A DNA stretch of 64,000 nt from JAQIBY01 sp051747965 (GTDB lineage Bacteria > Bacteroidota > Bacteroidia > Bacteroidales > ML635J-15), in assembly GCA_051747965.1 (NCBI GenBank), contig JBNJGS010000007.1, forward strand, positions 4,843 through 68,842, written 5' to 3'. Made by a program: the position numbers and the translations under genes. Under the pieces are notes generated by a model. The model ran no database searches, was not told the DNA's origin, and saw nothing but the letters and a program-made list of their open reading frames with translations. This document shows, piece by piece, positions 48,844 through 57,196 of the stretch; positions within the stretch are counted from its first letter, which is position 1; every line of letters starts with the position of its first letter.

Positions 48844-48988
48844 AGTGTCCGGGATTTTTTCCAATAAAGATAAGAATAAGATTTGATTGTTCAAAAACAG
48901 TTTCTATTTATGTTATCGTAAATCAGTCATCAATCAGCGATAAGACCTTCATCACAACAGAAAACACAAGGAGTATCTTCTGTCTTTA

Positions 48989-50623
48989 CTAACGGGAAAT
49001 TTCATCAATTGGTATGCCGGTGACCGAAGCGGGAAAAGGAATATTCATCATATTACACAGACTGGGCACAAGATCAGTGATGTTCACCGGTTTTGTGATT
49101 TCGGTTTTGCGAACTTTCCAGCCATAGAACACAAGTGGGACGTGAGTATCATAGTTATAGCATGAATTGTGGTCAGCAGCATAGCTGACATCTTTAATCC
49201 ATCCCGGTTTCAAAGCAATCAGCAAATCACCGCTGCGTTTTTGATGATAGGAATTCTGCATTTTCTCAAAAATGCCTGAAGTATAATCTGTTGTCACAAG
49301 GTTGTTGGCTGTCAGCACCGCGGCAATGCCATCATAGGACAAAATGAATCCGGCAATTTTATCCTGCACTTCTGCAAGATCAAGGCCGGCATCCTCAATG
49401 AGTGTACGGTTAAGATAAATCTGCTGGTTTTTGTAGTCCCGTATCCAGTCACCTTCACCGTACAGTACATTCAGATAAGAATCCAGCAAGGCCATTACAT
49501 AATGGTGATTAAATCTGCCACCCGGCAATTTTTCCGATTTACGGTAATCCGGATTGCTGCCAAATCCACTGGGTGAAGTAAGGAAAAATAAGGTATTGTT
49601 TTTACCTAGATTGTCTTCTATCACACTGATCAGATGAGCAATCTCCCTGTCGGTACGCAGCAGCAAATCCTGCATTTCCTTGGAGTCTGGCCCGAAATAT
49701 TTCCCGATATTTTCTCCTACATGATAATTCACCATCAGAACATCCGGTATCTCATCTGCACCCAGTTCCTCGTTGAATAAGGCAGCCACAGCAAAATCGG
49801 TGGTCATGGTGTTTCCTTCGGGAATCATTTTGATGAATTTGTTTCCGGTGAAACGGGTTTTTATTTCCTCGTATTCATAAGGAAATGTTGTAAACTCGCC
49901 ATCAAAACCATATTCAAAACTACTGGTATCCGGCAATGAATGTTTGTAAAACTTCAGACTGTCCAGGGGTTCCCAGCTTCGCTCGAAATACACATCAGGA
50001 TAATCATTTTTATTGAATTTATTCACCCATGCCGGTAAGTCATCCATATAATAATTGCTGGTAACGAAATCCCCGGATAATTCATCAAGCCAGTAGGCAG
50101 CATCTGCTTTAAAACCACCATTGAGTACCGCAGCTGTGGCATCAAGAGATATGCTCACTACCTTGCTTTCATTCCTGAAATACATTTTCATCGCATCGCT
50201 GAATGTACCGGACATCAGTTGGTCCGGGGAGCAGGCGTTGTCAAGGTTCAAAGTCCCTACCGGCCGATAATCTGCATTTTGCACAGCATGCACCCCTTGC
50301 TCGCTAAGGGTTTTGTACCAGTAATCCGCCACCACTCCATGCCAGGAAGGTTCACTACCGGTCACAATGCTTGCATAACCAGGGGCCCGCTGTGTAAACA
50401 TATAATCATAGCGGGCATTGGAACAATTGGCACCCATGTTTATCAACTTTGTAAAACCCTGTGCGCTAAGCAAATCACGGTTTTTGTAAATGGCATCATA
50501 ACCCAATCCGTCAACCACAATACCCACAACCAGTTTGGGCCTGTCAGAGGGCAGATTGTAGTTCTGACTCATCCCTCCCACTGTCATAAAAACTCCAAGT
50601 ATCAACAAAAATCGTTTCATCAT
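48989..50623 (-). CDS. PafA-like alkaline-phosphatase-superfamily protein with degenerate active site
   Basis: 544 residues with a signal peptide (cut near GGMSQ); a second ATG lies directly after the first. The fold pattern of periplasmic PafA-type phosphatases is clear: VVDGLGYDAI (metal Asp about 38), TGSEPSWHGVVADYWY, ADAAYWLDELSGDFVTSNYYMDDLPAWV and YNYDTHVPLVFYGW. Key catalytic spots look changed: where the family has a nucleophile Thr before APGH the sequence has QRAPGY (Arg about 79); DxxGH is ENIGK (about 304-308); TADHG is TSPSG (about 349-353). It is therefore probably a non-catalytic or altered relative. Adjacent to crcB, which precedes it by 3 bases. Confidence 0.85.
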   Translation of the reverse strand: MMKRFLLILGVFMTVGGMSQNYNLPSDRPKLVVGIVVDGLGYDAIYKNRDLLSAQGFTKLINMGANCSNARYDYMFTQRAPGYASIVTGSEPSWHGVVADYWYKTLSEQGVHAVQNADYRPVGTLNLDNACSPDQLMSGTFSDAMKMYFRNESKVVSISLDATAAVLNGGFKADAAYWLDELSGDFVTSNYYMDDLPAWVNKFNKNDYPDVYFERSWEPLDSLKFYKHSLPDTSSFEYGFDGEFTTFPYEYEEIKTRFTGNKFIKMIPEGNTMTTDFAVAALFNEELGADEIPDVLMVNYHVGENIGKYFGPDSKEMQDLLLRTDREIAHLISVIEDNLGKNNTLFFLTSPSGFGSNPDYRKSEKLPGGRFNHHYVMALLDSYLNVLYGEGDWIRDYKNQQIYLNRTLIEDAGLDLAEVQDKIAGFILSYDGIAAVLTANNLVTTDYTSGIFEKMQNSYHQKRSGDLLIALKPGWIKDVSYAADHNSCYNYDTHVPLVFYGWKVRKTEITKPVNITDLVPSLCNMMNIPFPASVTGIPIDEISR

Positions 50624-50626
50624 TTT

Positions 50627-50986
50627 CTACAAATTTTCAGCAAAAGCAAACAAGACAAATACACCCAGTGCAACACTAATCAGCACATTCAGTCCGGCCA
50701 TGAGGTATTGTTGTTGCCGCATCATTTCAAACACTTCAAAACTGAAGGTGGAAAACGTACTGAATCCACCACAGAAACCAACGATCAACAGGGCATATAA
50801 ATTATCTGTTATGCTGTGCGAACGACTGAAATAATACACAATTGCTCCCAATACCAACACACTCAATAGGTTAGACACAAGAGTCGCTATGGGATTTATG
50901 CTTCCGCCTCCTGTAATCAAACGGGAAACACCATATCGTGAAACACTGCCAAGTCCGCCTCCCAAAAATATGTATATCAACTGCAT
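50627..50986 (-). CDS. crcB: fluoride channel CrcB/Fluc
   Basis: 119 residues from the ATG at 50986 (the frame extends to a TTG). Four membrane helices and the family signatures GGGLGSVSRYG near the start, NLLSVLVLG near 40 and GFCGGFSTFSTFSFE near 72-86. It exports fluoride as an antiparallel dimer. Only one crcB is present, which fits a homodimer. No fluoride riboswitch pattern was seen upstream. Confidence 0.94.
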   Translation of the reverse strand: MQLIYIFLGGGLGSVSRYGVSRLITGGGSINPIATLVSNLLSVLVLGAIVYYFSRSHSITDNLYALLIVGFCGGFSTFSTFSFEVFEMMRQQQYLMAGLNVLISVALGVFVLFAFAENL

Positions 50987-51062
50987 AATCAGAATTTTGC
51001 ACAAAAATAGGAATTATTTATGCATTTCTGTTATTATCCCCCTTTCATCAACACAAATAAGG

Positions 51063-51236
51063 TTTGATCCGCCGGTGGGCAGCCTGTTACGCCGGTAGTC
51101 GCACAGGCCGACTGCTGGCGGAGACAAGGGTTTGATCCGCCGGTGGGCGGACAAGGGTTGAAGGTTGAAGTCCCGATATCGTTATCACTTCCGCCATTGG
51201 GCGGACAAGCTATCGGGATCTTCCGTCAGAAGACGG
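51063..51236. repeat. structured intergenic repeat block
   Basis: TTTGATCCGCCGGTGGGC occurs twice (51063-51080 and 51131-51148). Between and after lie stems: GCCGGTAGTCG / CGACTGCTGGC (51091-51119), nested CCCGATA...CCGCC/GGGCGG...TATCGGG (51172-51217) and CCGTC/GACGG (51222-51236). The 740-base gap 51005-51746 holds this block and the palindrome at 51452; the rest shows nothing clear. Confidence 0.7.
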
Positions 51237-51451
51237 ACAGGCCCTCAACCATCCCAATTCGCTGCGTTACCACTTGCAAATTGTGGGTTTCGGATGATTT
51301 GAAGTTCAAGGTTTTTGAATTTTGTTGCACCGCTATTCGTGAGATGGTTCAACATTATATTTTTGTTGCGTTTCTTCGGCACTTACAAAAATATTGTTTC
51401 ACGCATTTGTAATTTGAAGTTTGTAATTTGTTATTTCTATCAGTGGGGCGT

Positions 51452-51605
51452 GCCCGTTTTTGTTTTCAGCGCAGGCTTGCGGCGCAACCTTCAGGGTCGC
51501 TCAAATTCCTCGCTGTACTGTTCTTTTCAAATTCAACGACAAGTTTATAGGGACGACCCTGAAGGTTTTGCTTCCAGCGCAGCCTGAAAACAAAAACGGT
51601 CGGGC
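51452..51605. repeat. about 150-base imperfect palindrome
   Basis: Left arm (51452-51500) and right arm (51551-51605) share CCGTTTTTGTTTTCAG and AACCTTCAGGGTCG in inverted order, with small insertions in each arm. It would fold into one long interrupted hairpin. Possibly a non-autonomous mobile repeat or an extragenic repeat family; identity unknown. Confidence 0.65.
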
Positions 51606-51746
51606 TATCCGCTTGTACGCTTCATCCGCCTACCGGCGAATTGCAGGGTACCGCTTCTATCCCTCACGCGGGCATCATCGTTGCAAATTAAATTTCCCTG
51701 AATCAAAAAAATAATCTAACTTAGATACCGTAAAATAAACTCCGGC

Positions 51747-53861
51747 ATGAAAAAACCGCTGATTCTGTTACTCCTCCTCTTTGGGCTTATCAATTATGGC
51801 AGCAGCCAGGACATTCAATGGATAAACCCACTTCCACAGGGAAATACTCTGATGAGCATGTGCCATGCCGATTCCGCTGTCTTATTTGCTGCCGGCTACC
51901 ATGGCACTATTATGAAAAGTACAGACAATGGCCAGAACTGGGAAATCCAGTCAACACCCACCACAAAAGATTTGTACGACATTGCGTTTCAGAACACCAA
52001 CCATGGTGTAGCCGTGGGGTATGGTTGCATTCTCTTCACTGATAACGGCGAACAAACATGGAATACCTCATCAGACAATGCAATGGGTCAGCTTGAAAGC
52101 GTGAGCTGGCAGAACAATCAAAACCTTGTGGCATGCGGACGTAACGGGCTTATCTTACGATCCGAAGACGCAGGCGCTTCCTGGGACAGCCTTGCCTCTC
52201 CTACAAATATTGATCTTTTCTCGGTAATTTTTCCGACTGAAACTACAGGCTATATTGCTGGTGGTGGCAACACAGCAGGCGGCAACCCCGTTGTTCTCAA
52301 AAGTACCGATGGAGGCCAGACCTGGTTTATGCAGTGCGACAGCCTTGAATACAGCCTCTACGATATTCATTTCACTGACAGCCTCAACGGATATGCAGCC
52401 GGAAATTTTTCGTACATCGTAAAGACCAGCGATGGCGGAAACACCTGGACAGAATTAAGCACACCTGACAACTCACACATCCGTAGCATCAGTGCCACAG
52501 ATGAGGGGTACATCATCGCCTGCGATGCACAGGGGAACATCATAACCACAATGGATGCAGGTAACACGTGGACCACCAATCAGGAATACAGATACGAAAG
52601 CATATTTTTCAATGCCCTGGCAGGAAACCATTATGCATTCATTTGCGGAATGGGTGGCAGAATCCTGCGGACAGAAATCAACGCAGCAGCTTTTGAAAAC
52701 CTTACAGGTACGGTTTTCAATCACCTGGTGGGGATGGGAACACCCGAAAACGGGAATATCTACATCGGTGGTGACGGAATTCTGATGCATTCAGATGATT
52801 TTGGTGAAAACTGGACATACCATTCCCGTGAAAAGTTGAACGGTTTAATTGCAATTGACTTCACTTCCCCTGACATTTTTTATGCCCTAACCTATGATGG
52901 GATATACAAAAGCACTAACAGCGGCACAAGCTGGACATGGCAGCACGAAGCATATAAAGCAAGCTTTATGAATGATGTCCGTATGGCCAGCCCAACGCTT
53001 GGATTTGCCGTGGGCGGTGGAGTCAGTCCGGGAGGAGCACAGTGGGCCACATGTTTAAAAACCACCGATGGTCAGACATGGAACAACATCAGCATTGGTG
53101 CCGGTGAATATCTCAAGTCCGTGTATGTGCATTCATCCTCTGAAATTTACATCATAGGCAGTGATGGAAAGTTATACAATTCCACCGATGCAGGAAACAA
53201 TTGGCATACCATTCAGACAGGAATCAGCAACCACATAGCCGGCATGTGTATACTTGAGGAGAAGTTTTTTATCCTGGCCACCAATCCTTACGGTCAGATA
53301 TCCACGGTTTACCGCGCCGAAAACAACCAGTCAGAATGGGACACGGTTTATCATGTTAATGCATACCTGAACCACCTGGAAATACTTGGTGACAGTCTGC
53401 TTTGCCTTTATGGTACAAACGGCACCATTGTGCAATCCTCCGACATGGGCGAAACCTGGTCAGAAATCACACTTCCTACCAATAATAACATAAGTGATGT
53501 TCATTTTATCAGTGACAGTTGCCTCTTGTTTGCCGGAAGCTATGGCAGCCTGCTCCAAATGGGAGACATTCCCGACAGCATTGAAACAGACCCTGTATCT
53601 CAGAACGGATTAAGGGTTTATCCCAATCCGGCAAGCGAAGAAATCCTTCTGTCATTCACAAGTCATTCATCAACAGCTAAACTGGAAATGTTTGATATCA
53701 GCGGAAGACAAATAATGTCAATCGGTTTCAACACCTCACAAGGGTACGTCAGGCACAAACTCATGCTCCCGGGAGACATACACAGCGGCATATACCTCCT
53801 TCGCATCAAACAAAACGGACAAAGCCGGGAACAGAAGCTGCTTATCCGGAACAGCCCATAA
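51747..53861 (+). CDS. secreted Ycf48/BNR-repeat protein with T9SS type A sorting domain
   Basis: 704 residues. Signal peptide (cut near NYGSSQ), then at least eight Asp-box-type motifs of the form S/TxDxGxTW (STDNGQNW, STDGGQTW, TSDGGNTW, TMDAGNTW, HSDDFGENW, STNSGTSW, STDAGNNW, SSDMGETW), each ending a beta-propeller blade, across about 20-610. The C-terminal 80 residues (LRVYPNPASEEILLSF, ISGRQIM, GIYLLRI) form a type A T9SS domain. Probably an extracellular binding protein, resembling Ycf48 or sialidase-like propellers; no catalytic residues can be assigned. It ends directly against a dehydrogenase remnant. Confidence 0.93.
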   Translation: MKKPLILLLLLFGLINYGSSQDIQWINPLPQGNTLMSMCHADSAVLFAAGYHGTIMKSTDNGQNWEIQSTPTTKDLYDIAFQNTNHGVAVGYGCILFTDNGEQTWNTSSDNAMGQLESVSWQNNQNLVACGRNGLILRSEDAGASWDSLASPTNIDLFSVIFPTETTGYIAGGGNTAGGNPVVLKSTDGGQTWFMQCDSLEYSLYDIHFTDSLNGYAAGNFSYIVKTSDGGNTWTELSTPDNSHIRSISATDEGYIIACDAQGNIITTMDAGNTWTTNQEYRYESIFFNALAGNHYAFICGMGGRILRTEINAAAFENLTGTVFNHLVGMGTPENGNIYIGGDGILMHSDDFGENWTYHSREKLNGLIAIDFTSPDIFYALTYDGIYKSTNSGTSWTWQHEAYKASFMNDVRMASPTLGFAVGGGVSPGGAQWATCLKTTDGQTWNNISIGAGEYLKSVYVHSSSEIYIIGSDGKLYNSTDAGNNWHTIQTGISNHIAGMCILEEKFFILATNPYGQISTVYRAENNQSEWDTVYHVNAYLNHLEILGDSLLCLYGTNGTIVQSSDMGETWSEITLPTNNNISDVHFISDSCLLFAGSYGSLLQMGDIPDSIETDPVSQNGLRVYPNPASEEILLSFTSHSSTAKLEMFDISGRQIMSIGFNTSQGYVRHKLMLPGDIHSGIYLLRIKQNGQSREQKLLIRNSP

Positions 53862-54014
53862 GCTTGTACCCATGACCATATACATCTCCTAAAACGGGGT
53901 GGTAAACCGGAAGACATCGCCTCCATGGCAGTTTTTCTACTATCCGACAAAGCAGGCTGGATTTCCGGCGAAGTGATGCACGTTGACGGGGGTATAACCA
54001 GTATCGGAAAATAA
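53862..54014 (+). pseudogene. C-terminal fragment of a short-chain dehydrogenase/reductase
   Basis: In frame with the stop at 54012-54014, the codons read LLKRGGKPEDIASMAVFLLS, then DKAGWISGEVMHVDGG, then ITSIGK. This is the C-terminal end of the SDR family (the substrate-loop and VDGG tail of FabG-like enzymes). The catalytic Tyr-Lys and cofactor-binding N-terminus are absent: the frame is joined to the stop of the T9SS gene before it. It has no start of its own and is probably a decayed remnant left by insertion or deletion. Confidence 0.8.
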
Positions 54015-54017
54015 AAA

Positions 54018-54045
54018 AAAGCCATCCCAGCAAAAGAATGGCTTT
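54018..54045 (-). terminator. intrinsic terminator of fabD
   Basis: Stem AAAGCCAT / ATGGCTTT with a 12-base loop, followed on the minus strand by eight T. It lies 20 bases after the fabD stop. Confidence 0.85.
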
Positions 54046-54064
54046 CAAATATTTGTAAACGTCT

Positions 54065-54943
54065 TTAGCTCAGGTTTTCAACCGGCATTTTGCGGTCTAC
54101 TTTTTTAATCAGGCCGGCAAGTACTTTACCCGGGCCGATTTCAGTAAAGGATTCAGCTCCGTCGTTCATCATGGCTTTTACGGTTTGTGTCCAGCGGACA
54201 GGACTGGTGAGCTGAGCAATGAGGTTTTCACGGATATCAGCAGGTTTGGTGTATGCTTTGGCATCTACATTCTGATATACCGGGCAAACCGGTTCGGCAA
54301 AGGCTGTATCTTTGATTGCCTGTGCCAGTTCTTCGCGGGCAGGCTCCATAAAAGGCGAATGGAAAGCACCACCGACGGGCAATGGCATGGCGCGTTTGGC
54401 ACCGGCTTCTTTCAGAACTTCAATGGCTTTATCAATGCCGGCTTTTGAACCGGAAATCACAACCTGTCCTGGGCTGTTGTAATTGGCCGGGATAACAACA
54501 TCGTCAATTCCGGCACATTTTTCCTCAACCACAGCATCTTCCAGGCCGAGAATGGCAGCCATGGTGGATTCTTCCATTTCACATGCTTTCTGCATGGCCA
54601 TGGCACGTTTTGACACCAGCACAAGGCCGTCTTCAAAACTCAGCGCCTGGTTTGCTACCAGGGCAGAAAATTCACCCAGTGAGTGCCCGGCAACCATATC
54701 CGGTTTGAAATCATCACCCATCACCAGGGCACGAATCACGGAATGCAGAAAAATGGCAGGTTGGGTAACTTTGGTTTGTTTGAGTTCTTCCGGAGTTCCT
54801 TCAAACATGATGTCGGTAATGCGGAAACCCAGAATTTCATTTGCTTTCTCAAATTTTTCTTTGGCTTCGGGATGGTTTTCGTACAGGTCTTTGCCCATAC
54901 CCGGAAATTGTGCTCCCTGTCCGGGAAATACAAATGCTTTCAT
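54065..54943 (-). CDS. fabD: malonyl-CoA:ACP transacylase
   Basis: 292 residues. FPGQGAQFPGMGKDL near the start, the nucleophile Ser in AGHSLGEFSALVANQAL near 91, the conserved Arg/His in PLPVGGAFHSPFM near 200 and ITEIGPGKVL near the end. It loads malonyl groups onto acyl carrier protein for fatty acid synthesis. It follows folE after 20 bases. Confidence 0.97.
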   Translation of the reverse strand: MKAFVFPGQGAQFPGMGKDLYENHPEAKEKFEKANEILGFRITDIMFEGTPEELKQTKVTQPAIFLHSVIRALVMGDDFKPDMVAGHSLGEFSALVANQALSFEDGLVLVSKRAMAMQKACEMEESTMAAILGLEDAVVEEKCAGIDDVVIPANYNSPGQVVISGSKAGIDKAIEVLKEAGAKRAMPLPVGGAFHSPFMEPAREELAQAIKDTAFAEPVCPVYQNVDAKAYTKPADIRENLIAQLTSPVRWTQTVKAMMNDGAESFTEIGPGKVLAGLIKKVDRKMPVENLS

Positions 54944-54963
54944 ACTTTATGGTTTTAAAATGA

Positions 54964-55590
54964 TTACATAAGTTTTGATCCAATCAGTTGCAGGAACTCC
55001 TTGCGCGTGGGTTCTTTTAAAAATGCACCGGTAAAATCCGATGTGGTGGTAACAGAATTCTGCTTTTGTACCCCACGCATCTGCATGCACAGATGCCGGG
55101 CTTCAATCACCACGCCAACGCCCAGGGGCTGCAGTGCACCCTGAATGCTGTCTTTAATCTGCGTTGTTAAACGCTCCTGCACCTGCAGGCGACGGGAAAA
55201 TGCTTCCACCACCCGGGCAACTTTACTGAGTCCGGTGATGTAATGATTGGGAATATAGGCCACATGTGCCTTGCCGATAAACGGCAACATATGATGTTCA
55301 CACATGCTAAAAATGTCAATATCCTTCACAATCACCATTTGGCGGTAATCCTCCTTGAATTTGGCGGAATTGATGATTTCAACAGGATCCATATTGTATC
55401 CCTGCAGCAAGAACTGCATGGCCTTGGCCACACGCACAGGAGTTTTTTCCAGCCCTTCACGACTGATATCCTCACCCACGAGATCAATGATACGTGAATA
55501 ATGAGATGCCAGTTCATTGGTAACCTTATCATCATACTTATCGGTACGGACAAAGCCGCCTTCCTCTTCATGATTTATTGTAAATTCCAT
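54964..55590 (-). CDS. folE: GTP cyclohydrolase I
   Basis: 208 residues. The zinc and active-site motif CEHHMLPFIGKAHVAYIPN (about 110-128), GLSKVARVVEAFSRRLQVQERLT, and CMQMRGVQKQNSVTTTSDFTGAF are intact. It opens GTP to dihydroneopterin triphosphate, the first step to folate or related pterins. Divergent from mqnB; cotranscribed with fabD. Confidence 0.97.
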   Translation of the reverse strand: MEFTINHEEEGGFVRTDKYDDKVTNELASHYSRIIDLVGEDISREGLEKTPVRVAKAMQFLLQGYNMDPVEIINSAKFKEDYRQMVIVKDIDIFSMCEHHMLPFIGKAHVAYIPNHYITGLSKVARVVEAFSRRLQVQERLTTQIKDSIQGALQPLGVGVVIEARHLCMQMRGVQKQNSVTTTSDFTGAFLKEPTRKEFLQLIGSKLM

Positions 55591-55654
55591 AAATTGTTAT
55601 CTTTAGATTTGCAAAGTAAACATTTTTTCAGTCAAATATGTTGAATGTGCACGT

Positions 55655-56305
55655 ATGAATAACACCTTACTGATCATCCCAACTGTCTTTGAGGCAGAAA
55701 GAATCATTGACAGCAATATGGCGGTTCAGCAGTCAGACAAGCTTTACAGCCTGCCTGCACTGAACACTGATCTTCTGATTTGCGGTCCGGGTCTGCCGGC
55801 AAGTTTGCTCCATACCAGCAGACAGCTTTGCCGGCATGAAACTTACGATTTTCTGATAATGGCCGGAATAGCAGGCAGCTACACCAGCAACCTCAAAGCT
55901 GGCGCGCTGGTTGTTGTGGAAACTGAAAAATTTGCCGATATCGGATATCTGAACAAGAATCATTTCACATCCCTTGCCGGTGGAAAAGGCTGGGAAGATT
56001 ATCGCCGCGGGGTGCTGATCAACGAGTACCAGGTATTGCGTCATGAAACCGGCCTGCCCAATGTCAGTTCCAATACGGTAAATGTCAACAACCTCAGGCT
56101 GGAGGGCATGCCGTCTGCCGATATTGAAAACATGGAAGGAGCCGGCTTTTTCATGCTGGCCAAAGAAGAAAAGATTCCTTATCTTGAGATACGTGCCATT
56201 TCAAATCCTGTGACAGAGCGGGACAAAGACAAGTGGGAAACCGGCATAGCATTGGGAAAGCTTAGCTGGTTCCTGAACAATTACCTCAAAAACAAACCTC
56301 TATGA
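55655..56305 (+). CDS. mqnB: futalosine hydrolase
   Basis: 216 residues of the nucleoside phosphorylase-like fold: LLICGPGLPASLLHTSRQL near 40, MAGIAGSYTSNLKAGALVVVETEKFADIGY near 70-100 and ENMEGAGFFMLAKEEKIPYLEIRAISNPV near 155-185, with the Glu and Asp that bind purine nucleosides. It removes hypoxanthine from futalosine. The next gene, mqnD, overlaps by 4 bases, supporting the futalosine pathway for menaquinone. Confidence 0.9.
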   Translation: MNNTLLIIPTVFEAERIIDSNMAVQQSDKLYSLPALNTDLLICGPGLPASLLHTSRQLCRHETYDFLIMAGIAGSYTSNLKAGALVVVETEKFADIGYLNKNHFTSLAGGKGWEDYRRGVLINEYQVLRHETGLPNVSSNTVNVNNLRLEGMPSADIENMEGAGFFMLAKEEKIPYLEIRAISNPVTERDKDKWETGIALGKLSWFLNNYLKNKPL

Positions 56306-57093
56306 GCAAACTGAGTCTGAGTATTTCTTCCTGTCCCAATGATACTTTCATGTTTGCCGATTTCGTGGAGCAATATGCACATGAAATCGAGCTTCGCATC
56401 GAAGACATTGAAACCCTCAATACCCTGGCAATGCATGAAGAAAGCGATATCACCAAATTATCCTATCATGTGTGGTTAAAACTGCGGGATAAATACGACC
56501 TGCTCAACAGCGGTGCAGCCATGGGAGAAAATTGCGGCCCTATACTTATATCGAAACACAAGGCTTATCCGGATGAAGTGCCGGAGATGACAATAGCCAT
56601 CCCCGGAAAAATGACTACAGCCAGTTTGCTGCTGGACATTTTTTATCCGCAGGTGAAAGCAAAAAAGGTATCTGTTTTTTCGGATATTGAGGAAGCTGTG
56701 CTGGATGGTGAAGTGGATGCCGGACTGATTATTCACGAAAGCCGCTTTACCTACAAAGACAAAGGCCTGAAAAAAATTGTGGATCTGGGTGAATTGTGGG
56801 AATCCAGGTACAATCTGCCCACCCCCCTTGGCGGGATTGCCATACACAAACGAGTACCGGAAGCCAAAAAACATGAAATCGACCAGGCACTTCATCAAAG
56901 CATTAAAAAAGCATTTGCACAACCGGAATCAGCCATGCCATTTGTTCGCAAACATGCCCAGGAAATGGATGATGCTGTGATGAAGAAGCATATTGATCTG
57001 TATGTGAATAAATATTCGCTTGGAGAAGATGAGGCTGTCAGGAAATCCATTGAACGGCTGCAGGAAGAAGCTGAGGAAAAAGGAATTGTTTAA
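56302..57093 (+). CDS. mqnD: 1,4-dihydroxy-6-naphthoate synthase
   Basis: 263 residues. The N-terminal signature LSISSCPNDTFMFADFV, TKLSYHVWLKLRDKYDLLNSGAAMGENCGPIL near 50-80, and GLIIHESRFTYKDKG near 140 fit MqnD of the periplasmic-binding-protein-like fold. It converts cyclic dehypoxanthine futalosine to 1,4-dihydroxy-6-naphthoate. The ATGA overlap with mqnB shows translational coupling; mqnA and mqnC are not in the window. Confidence 0.94.
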   Translation: MSKLSLSISSCPNDTFMFADFVEQYAHEIELRIEDIETLNTLAMHEESDITKLSYHVWLKLRDKYDLLNSGAAMGENCGPILISKHKAYPDEVPEMTIAIPGKMTTASLLLDIFYPQVKAKKVSVFSDIEEAVLDGEVDAGLIIHESRFTYKDKGLKKIVDLGELWESRYNLPTPLGGIAIHKRVPEAKKHEIDQALHQSIKKAFAQPESAMPFVRKHAQEMDDAVMKKHIDLYVNKYSLGEDEAVRKSIERLQEEAEEKGIV

Positions 57094-57196
57094 GGTATAC
57101 CTGAGCTTCAGGCTTCTACCCATCACCTCTTTGCAAAAGGTTTTAACATGTACCACAGAAGATTGGAGCGCCCCTGCAGGTCGCAGCGCGTGATTT

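Noticed and set aside
50987..51060. Fluoride riboswitch ahead of crcB
   Set aside because: The known conserved pseudoknot sequences were not recognised in the leader.
51143..51714. Three overlapping plus-strand reading frames of about 85-90 codons across the repeat region
   Set aside because: They read through hairpins and repeats, share no recognisable family and have Cys/Phe-rich low-quality composition; taken as chance frames.
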